Shown: piece by piece, positions 12,259 to 25,000 of the stretch
How the letters are laid out: each line of letters begins with the position of its first letter
Numbering within the stretch: the first letter of the stretch is position 1
Assembly (NCBI GenBank): GCA_023014335.1
Contig: JAECYW010000023.1
Span: forward strand, 186,001-250,000
DNA: 64,000 bases
Source of the DNA: Galerina marginata
Lineage: Eukaryota > Basidiomycota > Agaricomycetes > Agaricales > Galerinaceae
Direction: 5' to 3'
Notes under the pieces: model-generated
Database searches by the model: none
What the model saw: only the letters and a program-made list of their open reading frames with translations
Told to the model about the DNA's origin: nothing
Made by a program: the position numbers and the translations under genes

Positions 12259-12613
12259 ATCTGGGTGGTTGCAAGAGAAACAGACAGCTGCGTGGAAGAC
12301 TCGAAACTGCTCCAGAACGACGAGCTGTGATCGGATTTGGAAGGAATTTCTCATGACCTACGGATCTTATCTTATCTTACAAAGTCTACCACCACATGAC
12401 AGGCGCCTATTCTTCGTTGGTGCCTATGGACAGGTTTAATAGCTCTGTGCAGACAACGATGACATCGTCTGTCATTCCGATACTTGACCATTGTCTTTTC
12501 TCGCTCTCTCCATCAGTGGCCCCGCGCACCACACTACGCTGCAAGTAAGCAATTTTGTATTTGTCAATCTGCCGCATAGGATCCCTTATTCTAGGCTTCT
12601 TACACTGGAAAAA
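12259..12613. promoter_or_regulatory. bidirectional promoter, copy 2
   Basis: Lies between serine hydrolase copy 2 (-) and the MKQY start at 12614 (+). It holds tandem GATA-type sites (tcttatcttatctt, 12365-12378) and the box aggcgcctattcttcgttgg (12401-12420), both repeated in copy 1 at 9480-9533. A likely 5' UTR intron donor (gtaagcaat) is near 12544. Confidence 0.55.
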
Positions 12614-12790
12614 ATGAAGCAATATAAATTTGATGTTGTACGCGATGGGAGAGTCGAAACCACCGTGACACCCCCGATTTCTGATGGTCGCAGCTTCATA
12701 TTTATTTTTCTATTTCAGAACACAAGGACTGATTTGAAGAGTAAATTAGAATCCGTGTTTGTTGAAAGCTGGTCGGTGCTATGGTAATTG
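12614..12790 (+). pseudogene. MKQY-family N-terminal fragment
   Basis: The ATG at 12614 opens MKQYKFDVVRDGRVETTV, then ISDGRSFIFIF, which matches the first 30 residues of the long members at 45603-46640 and 47221-48267. After NTRTDLK the similarity is lost and the frame stops at 12787. No C-terminal module follows directly. Confidence 0.7.
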
Positions 12791-13111
12791 GACAGAAAGG
12801 AGGGTACGATTCGAAAACTTGTCAAGGGCTGCGGCACCAGAGTGAAATTGTAGAGATTGGAAGTTGCGATAAGCGCCAATGCCTCATTGCAACCTCACTG
12901 GCGGTCCATCAAAAGGCGTTTATCTACTGACGCGGATTCGGGAACACAATTTTCCGTTCTGCTAGTTACTATCTTCTTTTTTCTATCTGCACCCAGAGCT
13001 CACGTTCCAGGTATCCAAGTAAGCAGGTTAATTTATAATAAATCTACTCTGAATCACAGATTCTACAACGACTCCAGTGAAGAATTCACTTCGTGTAGAA
13101 TCCTCACGGAA

Positions 13112-13440
13112 ATGAGGCCTTACACATTCGACGTTATTTGGATTGATAACATCGAAGCCTTACTTATGTGTCATTGTAATGTAGACTTAATTTGACGCAC
13201 GAGTGTATTGGTATGTGCATGGAAGCAACGCTTCATCGAGCGCTTATACCTACCTCACACCCTATACCTCGCAATCGCATGGTGTACATGTGGCCGAAGG
13301 CGCCAAGGTTCCAAAAATAGAGAGGCATTCCCAAACAACCAGCTTGCCCGAGAATGACCTTTACAATTTGGTCAAGTACAAGTGGAACCGAAAGCTGAAT
13401 AGAGCCCAGTCTGTCCTCAGCCGCCTGTAATACGGAAATC
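13112..13440 (+). pseudogene. MKQY-family relict, N-start joined to C-module
   Basis: An ATG at 13112 opens MRPYTFDVIWIDNIEALL, a worn family start. From 13206 WYVHGSNASSSAYTY and then YTSQSHGVHVAEG resemble the C-terminal module (VVRGSNASSSSAY and LYSHGVVWPK). The middle of the gene is missing, so an internal deletion is likely. Confidence 0.6.
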
Positions 13441-13824
13441 AATCGTAACAGGTGGCTAAATCTAAAAAGCTGGAATACTTGCCTTTTCTTGATGTGGACC
13501 GGTATTGCGAAACTCTTCTTTGCCTACCCTACGAGACAGGCGTCTCAATGATGAACCCAGGCCAACGTGAGGCACTAATATCGGAACCAAATCAGCAGGA
13601 AGGCGCTTATTCTCTGTTGTCCATCGATGTCGTCGTAGACCAAGCGCTATTTAACAGCGACATTCTCTCTTTCGATAACCAACTACCCTCTCCTCTGCGT
13701 CTCTGTCCCTCTGGCTAGGGAGTCCAATTGCCACAGTAAGTCGTTGCCGAAGTCATTTTCTTATGTAGACAGGGCCTAATCTAGGCTTTCTTAGCCATAA
13801 TCCACGAGATAATTTGTGAAAGAC

Positions 13825-14526
13825 ATGAGACAATACCAATTCGAAGCTGTCTCCGAAGGCTTCGAAAGCATACTTCATATATCTGACGGCCATAGCTTCG
13901 TCTTCGCATTCTTCGCATCAGCATACAAGAAATGCAGGGAAATCAGGACCGCTGTCTATTTTGACAACTTCTTCCATATGGTATCTTTGAGCCCAGGTCA
14001 ATTGGACGCGCAGCATAATATACAAATCCTTCTTCGACCAAGAGAAGTGAACATGGCGACAAATGGGGGTCCAAGACCTGGAAAGGTTTTCGACAGGAAC
14101 GTTGTTATCAAGGTCGACAGAGACTCCCCGAGTTCTTTCACGACTTATGTCAATGGCCGGTTCATTTCCACTCTCGAGTCAGACATAGTTAGCCGGAACG
14201 AAATCAGCTGCATCGAAATGGCTTCGATGAGGGTTACACCATCCAGACAGATAGCGGTTACGTTGACAGTTTTCGACCAGGCAGAGCGGGAACTGGCAGG
14301 CGCTTATGCAGAGGCCATCCGGAACCCTGAGACCGGATGTCTGGACACTGATGAGGAAGAGATGCAAGCAGGTGATGGGAAGGACGCGATATGGGACGAT
14401 CACGAAAAAGAATTTTCAGCGCCACAAATAGCCTTGGAAGAGGAAAAGAAAGAGATCAAGGGCGCCGGTAATGCTGAACCTGGTGCAAAATCAGAGTGGC
14501 GGGGATGGAAGCTCCTTAAATTTTAG
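13825..14526 (+). CDS. MKQY-family protein, short form (copy 1)
   Basis: Single-exon gene of 233 residues from the ATG at 13825 (MRQYQFEAVSEGFES); a GTG nine bases earlier is in frame but less likely. The N-terminal module runs to about residue 165: ISDGHSFVFAF, REIRTAVYF, RNVVIKVDRDSPSSFTTYVNG, LTVFDQAEREL. An acidic linker follows (DTDEEEMQAGDG), then a short tail with two Trp and basic residues (SEWRGWKLLKF). It lacks the C-terminal helical module of the long forms. It is closest to 44345-45085. No known domain recognised; the alternating hydrophobic strands and the SFxTYVNG turn suggest a beta-sandwich. No leader, so probably intracellular. Function unknown. Confidence 0.75.
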   Translation: MRQYQFEAVSEGFESILHISDGHSFVFAFFASAYKKCREIRTAVYFDNFFHMVSLSPGQLDAQHNIQILLRPREVNMATNGGPRPGKVFDRNVVIKVDRDSPSSFTTYVNGRFISTLESDIVSRNEISCIEMASMRVTPSRQIAVTLTVFDQAERELAGAYAEAIRNPETGCLDTDEEEMQAGDGKDAIWDDHEKEFSAPQIALEEEKKEIKGAGNAEPGAKSEWRGWKLLKF

Positions 14527-14759
14527 ATGACGATCGATGAGGTGCATCTGAGCAGCAAACTCCAGCTTAGCTATCTTCATGCGTTTTATATAGAGGAGTT
14601 GCAATTTTTGTTCAGTTCACTGGTCGATGCCCGTTTTCCCGGATTCCAGCAGGCGTCTTTTTCTGTAACCATATCGACTTTGATTAAACATGGGCCATGT
14701 CAATACTCGTTTAGTTTATCTAATCACGATTAATCATAACATTAGGCGCCAATATGAGT
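14527..14759. other. downstream region of the short-form gene
   Basis: AT-rich flank without a recognisable gene; it presumably carries the 3' UTR. Confidence 0.4.
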
Positions 14760-15545
14760 GATGGTGGCTTCCGTAAATTGATGTTTAAACGGAAAATTTA
14801 AACACAGTATTTAAACGAAGTAGTAATCAAGTTAAAATGAACACAGTAAACAAAAGAGTGTGTTACAAACGGTTTGAGAATGGTACAAGGTGGATTAATC
14901 AACTAATCTAGACAGGGTATAAAGACCAACATAGGATGGGCTGTGAATCGCGCGGCGTCATAGATGAACGCGTGAATCACAAACGAGTGGCTTCCTGCAA
15001 GGTAAGGTTAAAATCTTAAGGCAACGAAAGGATCCAGTCGGTACCTAGGTGCAAATCCAGTTTCTGACCCTTCCTAATATGTTGTACTTAAAGTCCAGAG
15101 AAGACGGGGAAGAAACAGCATGTGGCATCCCGAGGTATGTGGTTGGTCGAGAACAAGGAGGAGTTGGCGGCATTTGAAATTCAAGGCGCGTTCTCTAGTC
15201 TTCACGTGATCGGTGGCACATTCACCTCCGCATCGCAGGCTTATTCCGACTTCATCTTTCACCTCAACTTCCATGTTCGCTAGTTTTTCTCGTGATGACA
15301 CTTCTTCGCGGTCCCATTTTAAATGCGGCTAACGACCGGGCGGACATGGACGCCGTTCTTATCAGTGGTCCTCAAGATGCAATAACCACATCTCCTACCA
15401 AACCTACCGACTCTCATGCAATGATAACTCCACCTAATGCCATTGATCACGCCCCTTTGATTGTGAGCACTACTCCATCAGTCGCGGTTGCTCCTTTGGC
15501 GGTCTCTGGTCCCCGCTTCCGACATCGATATCTAATGCCACTACT

Positions 15546-15815
15546 GTGCCACCCATTCCTCCCAATCCCCGAGCGTCAATCCTAACTCATCACGAACGAC
15601 TCGCAGAGGAAGCACCACCAAGCGCAGGCAGACAGCTGCAGATAGTCAGGGAACGGAACGGGGCGGCAAGAAAAGAGGGTGGTGGCACTATGACGACAGG
15701 TATGGTAAACCTGTCAACAAACCCGGTCTATGTCGATGAGGCTGGTTTACCAATTTTGAAAAAGATCGGAAAACGATTCTATGTTGACTTCGAGGGCACC
15801 CCAATCTTATCTTAA
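15546..15815 (+). other. small open frame in the inserted segment
   Basis: Open frame whose end reads NPVYVDEAGLPILKKIGKRF. It looks like the end of a protein rather than chance, but no family is recognised and the upstream frame (15292-15585) is not joined to it. Possibly a gene piece carried by the insertion. Confidence 0.25.
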
Positions 15816-15880
15816 ATTCATCATAATCAGGTCAGTTTAATTTAAAGATCTCGTTCGTTTAAACTATATACTTCACTCCT

Positions 15881-15972
15881 CGTTTATCCTACCCACCTTG
15901 ACTATCCCACTCGTTTAAACGGTGTCTCTCCTTGTTTATCCTACCCACCCTGATTACCCCAACTGTTTAAAC
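15881..15972. repeat. 52-bp tandem duplication
   Basis: Two units beginning at 15881 and 15933; each has gtttatcctacccacc followed by tg[ag][ct]ta[tc][ct]cc and a gtttaaac palindrome. Confidence 0.8.
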
Positions 15973-16528
15973 TGTTTCAATATTTCTCGTTTAAACTATC
16001 AATGAGCTGTTTAACCTATTCCGAATACATCTTAGGTTTCCGATGAAATATTGGCTCTGGTTTATCGTGTACTGTTTAACTAAACATTTCTACGACAAGG
16101 CATCAATTACACCCAGCTTCTACGATAGCGAAGTTTAGATAATCTAAACGAGTGTTGACATGGCCTTAGGTTTAATCAAAATCCATGGAGATTTTTTCTT
16201 AGACTGTGAGGAGAAACGTTCTTTAGTAGTTTGGAAGGATTCGGATTCAGATAGTATAATCGCTACCTTTAATTTATGTGGTTCTGGTCGGACGAAGAGA
16301 CGATGCATTCAATTTTTGGCTCCTGGCAATTTTTGTGGCTTATAAGTTTGGCAAGAACTTCAAGCAGCGGACAGATTTGAAGTCGCAGTCGTGGTTCGAA
16401 CAAAGCAAGAGACGGTGAAATTGATGAACGCGGCCCGTCTAGCATCATGCGCCGTTGTCATCAACCACAACCATCACAAGAGTCCGATTCCACAACGGCT
16501 ATCTCTAGCTATCTTGAACCGAACCACG

Positions 16529-19062
16529 ATGCCCAAATCATACAAAGTGGATAATTTGCCTCTAGATCACCTCCGAGGCCGACCAGAAAGCCTAAAGCCC
16601 TGCGAATGACTCTTAGGTCTCATCTTCTGCACCTGTATCGTCCAGCGTCTACCTCTCCTAGAGGGTGTATCTTGACCTTCTTTCCCTTTGAAACCGGGGG
16701 TACAAGCCCATAGCGCGTCCTTGCCCACCAAATATTGCGGAATCAACACACCAGCGGGGCCAGCACCGCTGAACACGTCAAAGGTGGCAGTGATCGGTGG
16801 ATGCCAGGAACACCTCCAACTTTGCTGAGAAACGCGAAGATCTGGACTGGAACGCGTAATGGGACGGAGGTGGTCTATGGGGATCTTCCCATCGACCGGG
16901 GTGTGATTATAGCTGTTGGATGCATACCTCCGAGCCTGGTTAGAGCGTACAAAGAAATACAATGGAGGGCAAGATGTGAAGGCAGGCAGGAAGTGCGTTA
17001 CTCCAGGGTTGGTGGACCTGCATTCGCATTTTGGAGTGAACAGTGCACCACATTGAAATGGTATGTTATAGCTGTCCGTCTTTTCGCAATGTCGCCGTTC
17101 GACTGATCGCATTTGTCTAGAAGCTTCGTATGGAAACTCGCGCAAAGCTCTCATTCTTCCTGGTTCAGAAGTATCGAAGGTCTCAACATTCATGACGACG
17201 CATATAGGCTCGTTGTGGCAGGCGGCGTCACCACAGCGCAGATTCTTCTAGGAAATGCTGACGACGTTGGTGCATTGCTCTTCCAATTGATGTTCATTCT
17301 CACTAATGAATTCCGTGATGTAGGTTGTCAAGCTTTGTCATTAAACTGGGGCTTACAGATGACCGTTCTATCACGCGCAAAGTCGTTGAACCATCCTTAA
17401 CGTTGATGCATTCGCAAAACCGAAGTGAATACATTCGATGGCGACATATGAAATCCGTTACCATCCTTTTTTCTTTCTTGAAATCTAATTTACTTTCAGA
17501 CACGGTTGCGGTAAGCCCGTCCTCTCCTCCATCGATCCCACCCTGACCTGATCATGACTTTCTTTCAGGTGAAAACCCATACAGACAATACGGCCAAACA
17601 CGTATGGACGCCCAGTGGAACTTCCGCCACGCATACGACGAAGCAGTCAAGATCCGTGATACGCAAGGTGCCTTCTGCGCCAATGTCAAGGCATGCGACT
17701 GGGCAGGCTTGGTAGATGAAGGAACGGAAGAAAAGTTCCCGGAATATCTGCAGTGGGAACCGCTTGTGGATGTTCTGAGGGGACGTGTCAAGGTCTGTTT
17801 TCTTCTAATCGCTCTGAGATACGAATGTCTAACCAGGGGCGAAATTATCTTTACTCAAATTAGCTTCCAATTCACTGTTATGAGGTACGTTGAATTCTTT
17901 CTCGTTTCGTAGCTTCCACAGCTGACCAGACAGCCATTCGACAAGCAGTTGACCTAGATGGTATTGTCCGACTCTCGAACGAGTTTGAATTTACCTTCGC
18001 GTCTTTCCACCACGCTGGAGAGACCTATCTCGTCCCTGACCTACTTAAGAAGAAGACCTGGGTGATTTTTCTGGGTTCTTTCGTTACGAATTGAACGCCA
18101 ATCCCATTTTTGCGGAGAGGCTCCGGCGATTGCAGTATTCACCAGTAACCTCAGGTATGTTTGCTCATTTCCATCGTTTTCTTGGGTACGGCCTTAACAA
18201 CTTCCTCTCATTTATCTTAGGAAGCAACGCAAAACCTACTATGGATCCGAATTCGCACCTCGTGTGCTCGCAGAACATGATATACCCGTTGTCGTAAAGG
18301 TCTTTCATTTTCTTCCTTCAAGTAAACTACCCCATTACTAACATTCTTGCCACGACGTTGAACAGCCGGATCATCCAATGCTAAATAGCCGCTACTTCTT
18401 GTTCGAAGCCCAGCAGGCGCACTATTATGGGTTGCACCTTGCCCTGGCACTCGCTTCTGTGACTTCTGTTTGAGCGAGGCTGCTGGCCTTGGTCATCGTG
18501 TTGGAACAATTGCTGAAGGTTTGTAGATATTCAGCGATCGCTAAGAAATACCCTTGATTGACATTTAATATTGGAAATTAGGAGAGGACGCGTGTAGGTT
18601 TTTATATCTTTTTTCCGACATCGAAAATAAACTGGCCAATACCTGACTTCGTTTCTTCCAACAGACGCGGTGATCTGGGATTCTCACTCACTCACGCTCG
18701 AGCAGATCTACATCGATGGCATTGCGCATCTTCTCAGTCCACATCCTCGAAGCCACCTGCATTCCAGGACCTTCCAGAAGTCCCGAACTGGGACAAGGAG
18801 AGAGACGCCACATTATTAAACGCTGGCGTTGGCGTAGACACGATTCAAGGTCACTTGAGTACTTCCATTCATTTGCGCTATATTCTTCGTATTAACCGGC
18901 CGGTAGGTTGCATTCTAATCAAATGGAACTTGAGTCCAGTTTAATAAATCACTTTATCGTTGTCAAACTTACAGAGCGCTGGTTGTAATTATATATCCGG
19001 CTTCTCCATCCCGCACTTGGTGATGTTTTCCGACGGAGATGTATTGGAATTTAGAAACAAGT
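16529..19062 (+). pseudogene. amidohydrolase (CE9-like), decayed copy
   Basis: Recognisable along its length against 40139-43993. The ATG at 16529 gives MPKSYKVDNLPLDH but the frame stops soon after SLKPCE. Further pieces are KGGSDRWMPGTPPTLLRNAK, the IEGLNIHDDAYRLVVAGGVT exon, MDAQWNFRHAYDEAVKIRD, VDLDGIVRLSNEFEF, the NPIFAERLRR segment, VIWDSHSLTLEQIYIDG (about 18669-18716), and the tail HLVMFSDGDVLEF at about 19012-19060. The metal motif region has become VDLHSHFGV in a broken frame, and most of the second half (IAPGLTTYG to the MMYSGGG exon) is missing. Frameshifts and deletions make it non-functional. Confidence 0.85.
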
Positions 19063-22000
19063 GAGTTTGTTGTACTTCTGGTTTGAAAGTCACCGAAGTA
19101 CGCTTTTCACATCCACGCGGACGATGGACCGCGACGTCGAGATTCTTTTATCTCTGCAGCGTGGTTCGAATCCGCCTGAAGATCTTTCTTTGACAGCCGA
19201 CTCCAAGTTGGAGGAAAACTGACAAGACTACAAGTCTCAGTCAGGAATAGGATGCTAAGTCCTTAGACTTAGCAAGCTCCTTGCTCGTTCTCATTACGAA
19301 CCCGGAGTCGTCATATCATAAACACCTGAAATTCACTTCGCATATCGCTAATCCAGTTGGCTTACGCAGCCTTCGGCATAAACTTTCCTGTCATCCGTGA
19401 CCAAAAAGCACTTCTTGGCGACTAGTTCAGAATGGCGGCTGTGCGAATGGTGAGAGTGATTTTATTTTTACGTGGACAACCCGGTCGAGAAGCCACTATG
19501 GCATATGCCTCCTCGATATTCTGAGATACGATTGAAAAGTCGATGCAACAGGGACTGTCATGCTATGACATCTCAAAGCAGTTGACATTACAGATTGCTA
19601 CTAGCTTATGCTCAAACAACCAATAACTGGGGCTGTCATGGTGGTTCGTATGACGGGCTATGACCTCCGATATACTCGAGAAAAAACCTGGTGGGCCGTT
19701 GTATAAGACGGTAGATAAGGTGGGAGCATCCAGCTGAAGTATATCCGTATAATTATACTGCCACGCGAGCACTACGGCAACGCCGACGATTAGCATAGCC
19801 CTGCTCGGCGAGAACTTATCATGATCGACACCTCCAATCAGAGTGGCTGGATGCTAAGCCGGACCAGAATGTGGACAGATCTAAAATTAAAATGCAAGGA
19901 TACATCCCACTACATCTATATCACACCATGCAACAGCCTAAGTCGCTAGAGCTCCATGAAGATTTAGATTGTCTACAAACAGCACTGAGCACATGGCCAG
20001 TTAACCATGGGTGAGTTTCCTTTTCTCTGAACGCGTGTCCGGAACCCAAAGAGTGTCGAGGCATTGAATTTATCACGTTTCGTTTATAGCAATGATTGTG
20101 CGAGGGATTAATCGCACGTTATTGCCCACCTTACTTGAGGGTTGAGTACTTTGAGTACTTAGTGAGCTTCTCCCTCTTCTCGGAACCTGTCGAACGGTAA
20201 CCCTTCGAATTCTATCCAATCACTCTTCGGGCACGCGACTCTGACACTGTGATAATTTTTATGCGGTGGGTGATTCTTGCCGCAGTCCATGTTGGAAGCT
20301 GAAGGTATTCTTAAAAGCGATTAAATAACGACTCGGAGACCTCAAATAAGTTAAACCACCGTTTTCCATTGCCGTTTTCCACAACGGGAGAAAATCGTAC
20401 CCAACTTATTTTAACCTTCACGGTGCTCATCAGGTGGCGGATGAATTTATTTTCGCAGCTTTCCAGCTACACAAGACCGGCCGTGCTTCTGTCCATCGCG
20501 AATTGTTCCACCTTTTCACTCATAACTCGTCAGCGCCTCTCGGTGAACCCCGCAACATGTGGCGCCAGTGCCTAATTTGGGAGCTCACATGATATCTTTG
20601 CCAAGTCGGGAAATCCTTTCTGTGCGTCGCATAAGCCTACTCCTGCACTAATTTCTGTTTCAGGAGCATCACGGGTGTGCCAAGCTATTTTACTTAAGTT
20701 TTTACAGAGCTGAGTTGTTTGGCGCATTTCTTCAAAAATTTGACATGCGTACCAAACGACCAATGAACTCCAATGAGGGTCCCCTTTATGTGGCAACGCT
20801 TTGCAATTGTTCAGTTATTTTCTATATAATAAGACAAAACGTTGTGGGGTAATAAATTGATTATCAGTGTCTCCCTATGAAGGGGAACTGTGTTACTAAG
20901 TCGGTCGGTTTTCGCCCAGACCGCACGACTGTCAGACCGTAAGGGCAAGCACAAAACAACGGAATGATCTTTATAACTCGGCGTTCGGGAGGATTGGGTC
21001 CGGATCTGCTGTGGGAGCTCATTCCGGGTGGTCAATTGCAAGTTACCTGGTTCTCAAAGCTGTGTCAAAGACACAGATGGTCTCCGAGTCAAAGACTGTC
21101 TAGAAGAAGCCAGGGCATTTTATGTTGCAGGATGTACTACTGATTTGAAGTTGAGGTAAACTGAAGCGATGGAAGTCAAGGAGCCAGAACTTCTTTCCGA
21201 AATATCCGAATCTCGTCTCATATGTGCGCGATGAAGCTTTGAAGGTTAATGATATGTGTTAATGTTAACTCCGTGGATGTAATACAACTTTAGCAACCTC
21301 TTTTCCTCCAGTTCTCCCAGTTAATAATACTATGACCCACGGTACCAGCCCAGAAAAGCTGCTGATACCTCTTGCAGGGCATGTTGACATTGGACAATAT
21401 CGCATTCATTGCAAGTCTAAATATGTTTTCAAAAATGGCCTTCCTGGCGGTTGTTCAATCAACTAATCTCGACAGGCGACTGCGACGCTGATAGGACATC
21501 TCTAAAATTAGTCAAGAGTTCACACTCGCTCTGGGTTTCCAAGCTTTCAGGATGGTTGTGGTGTAGGCGGTACCGTTCATTTACAGATGACAAATGCCCT
21601 GCCAATGTCAAGTGTCTTGCGGGATTTAGCAGGCGAACTCGGAACTGTGAGAGATTGAACAATAACGGTTGTGGGGAATCATATAAGTGTCGCAAAATAA
21701 GTCCCGATGTGGAGGTAGTTTCGCGGACATCGAAGTTGGAGAGAATATCTAAATTTTTGATGTCAGAGGTTATCTGAGGGTTGGCTAGCCCACAAATTCT
21801 TCTACGCTCCAGCAAGAAGCATATACCATACTAGTACCTGAAAATGACTGGACGTACTGAAGTTATTTAATTGCGAATGATAAGGGCACGGTGCGAAGAT
21901 AACGGCTCATCCGAGCAGCTTAGCTGAATTTCAATGCGAAGCAAGAAGTGCACAATTCTGCGCCAGTGAGATCTAACGGTACATTAGTGATCATCAGCGG

Positions 22001-25000
22001 TCCGTCCGGGTACAGAAAGGGGGCTCTGCCAATCAAAGGAAAAGAAGGAGGAATACTCCGAGATTTAGGCTAAGATGGGCACCTCATCCTTAACAGCGTA
22101 TAAACGGTGCTGGCGCTGGAATAAGAGAGCAAAGCTATCGCAGATACTGCAACATCAAGAAACGTGGCAATGGCAGAGGACCCGAAGAACCTTCCCATAG
22201 ACGTTCGACGCCGACTTGATTGAGAAGTTGGATGGTTCTGATAAGGGCTAAATCTAAACGAGCGAGGATCGAATCATACGCACGAATAAGTAGGTAGCAC
22301 AAATCAGGGACCTGACAGCCGCCAAGTGTTAAGTTTTGAGTGTCAGAGGCAGTAATGGACGATGGTGACTCAAGAGCTGAAAGCAGAAAATTATTTCTTG
22401 GTCAAATTTCTCTGCTCGTGTCCAACCAAGTAAACTGCCTGGATAACTCGTGAGATGAGGAAGGGATATATCCCGAATCTTAGAGTCCGGAATCATCTTC
22501 GAGAATACAACTGCTAATTGTTAATTTGAATCACATTGGCTAATAGCCAATAGCCACCAACCGGGAGTCAAAGAAAGAGCAGGTTCCGAGATCAGCAAGA
22601 AGCGGAGAAGCCAACGAATTGTTAATGGAACATGACGCAGTGGGAGGTCCGAAGCCAGCAGCGGGGCTGATGATGAAAGAAGTTATCGAGAACGCCAGTT
22701 AATGAGAGTTCGAAGCTTCCGGGTAATGCGGTAAAAGAAAACGTTGCGCTAGGCGGGTGGAGGGGATTGGCACCGCGGCGAGAATGATCGGTAGCGGTAT
22801 TGTTAGTGGATGCAGTGAGACGATCAAGCCTCGACTTTGGCACTAAGACCAGAGTTTCCTAATTCGTATGGTATGGTTAGCTATCTGGTCTGGTTTCCAG
22901 AACGAGATTCACAGAAAATGTGAATTGAATGATGGACGATCTTGATGGCTGATTTAAATTATGAATGATGCTTTGATGTAGATTAAGGTGCGAGGGTGAT
23001 CCTAACTATTCAACATCCGTGAGAAGTATGTAAGCGGAACTTGGGCGTAAGTCGCGGTCCAATGGAGAATTTATTGTGTAGAGCGGTCGAGAATAGGACG
23101 AGGGGTGAAGGGAGGTACAGCCGATATTGTTTTCTCTCGATCCAGGGTTGACTGCGGGGTTATGTACAGATGCCGGGACAGCATTAGTACGCGCCAGGGA
23201 ATGGGGGGGTAGTTCGTACGTAACGGGGTATGTACTCGGTAAATACCAGAGACTCGCTTGAAGCCTCGAGGTGGGATGTGGGTGTCTGTAGGCGAGGTCC
23301 GAGTCTGTCTATCGGTCGAATTCGGCCAGTGTGTTAAAGCACTGAACATTTTTGGACCAGCAATCTTCACAGATTGCATTTTGCAAACGTCAATCAGTCT
23401 CCGAGACCGGCACCGTTTGAAACGGACAGCAGGAAATTTTAGAGACACCTTTGGCACAAGCTTGCGACACGGTGGCCTGAGTACTGAGTAGTTTCAGTGC
23501 CTGCCATTTACATAGGACAGGCTATTCGAGCATTTTCTCCCCTTGCCCGTGCGGTTTTCGGCAGCTTTAACCATTTATTTCAGTCCTTGGAATTGTGCAT
23601 GAGAGTGCATGACGAAGTGGTTCAATCTTCAGGCTATTGACTGGTAGTTAATATTCAAGCTTCAAGCTTTAAAATGAAGCCCCAATTTTAGCTTAACACT
23701 TGCTCACACGACCTTTACGAGGGGGCCGCCCTACACGGATGGGCAGTCCCATGCCACGGCTTGCGGAGGTGGGTCCTCCCACAAAGCGCTTTGAAAGGCA
23801 TAATTGCCTGAATCGCTTTCCTTTCGAGGATCAAGGTTTGCCTTTTCCTGGGATCTACAGGTCAGGGCTGATTCGTGAGAGTACGACACCCATATTCAGA
23901 CTACAACGCCACCGAGAGGAGGCTTTATAGAGAGGAATAGCTTGGCAGTGATTTCCTCGTTTCCGCGGCGGTGACTGCGGTTCCAGCTTCCAATTTCGCA
24001 ACGTACAGTAACTTTAAGTGCGCGTTCCGCCTCTCACTTGTTGGGTCTCAGCCGACTTGTTCGGTGGAAATGAAGATGAACGCTCCCGCGGCCTTTCTTC
24101 GGGTAATTGAACGTGGCTTACTCAGTGCTATCGGCGGGTGAGGACCCTGGACACCTCTCGGAGAACGGATCAAAACACGTGCGATCGCGTCGGGGTAGCA
24201 ATCCTAAATCCCGCCTCTCGTGATGGGCCCTGGATCTCCCTGACAGCGACGTTGATCGAGGACGGGGCGGACAGGGGCACGCACTAGGGTCGTACGGAGT
24301 CGTACGAGCTGTCTTGCGACTCCATGGTGAAAGCTTGGATATCTTGAACACAATTTCCAAGAGCTGCCCAACGCCGTCTAATTTTGCTCTTCACCGCAAG
24401 AGTCAAGCTAGAGTCCATTTAATTCTTAGTAACTCCTGGGGATCGTGATATACTTAATTTATTTGTTTTAGCGCAGGCGTCAGTCTCCTTGGTAAGCGCC
24501 TGATTCCCGAAGTTGCGCATACTCTATTTATTGGTCGCAGGGACTTTGTTTAACGTTTACGACGGGCCAGCGCTTCAGTACTCAGCCTTACAGACTTAGG
24601 TACAGTATCCATGACCATGTCGTTCGGCCTCTGTCTTCGAAGCCTTCATTCCGTTCCGCGTATCCATGCCTCGGATCATGAGCGTTGACCACTATGCCTG
24701 CCTATAATAAAGGTGATAAATATAAGGTAACAGGTTACGAGCAACGAGCTGTACAGGGGCGCCGCGCAGCTCGGAAGCCGGAGTCGTTGTGTAGCCTTGA
24801 GTGTCCTGATGTAGATGTGCTTGGTATCCTACCTTCGCCTTCGAGTTGTTGAAGGTTGTTGTTGATATGCAATTAGAGAGTTGTTATGGAATATAAGTAG
24901 CTTTAAATGAAAGATTCACGGTAGTCATTTCGAAACCATCCAAATTTTTCGAGATTACATAGACTTGCTACATACTTCTCCTGTAATGCTACGAACTACA

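Larger units (their letters stand above)
14760..16340. mobile_element. inserted segment with GTTTAAAC repeats, possible DNA transposon remnant
   Basis: Compared with the equivalent interval of the inverted block (44010-44344) this copy has about 1.6 kb of extra DNA. Five perfect gtttaaac palindromes lie at 14783, 15857, 15913, 15965 and 15989, with several near matches (14796, 14807, 16010). They cluster near both ends of the segment, as subterminal repeats of DNA transposons do. A 52-bp tandem duplication is at 15881-15972. Inside are small open frames (15292-15585, 15546-15815 ending NPVYVDEAGLPILKK, and 16160-16345 with FFLDCEEKRSLVVW) that match no family I know. No transposase, clear terminal inverted repeat or target duplication was found. 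Confidence 0.45.

Noticed and set aside
19140..19190. A tRNA-like T-arm (ggttcgaatccgcc)
   Set aside because: No matching acceptor stem, D-arm or A box upstream within 80 bases.
21451..21815. Open frames of more than 100 codons on both strands
   Set aside because: They cover the same bases on opposite strands, have no motif and no intron partners.
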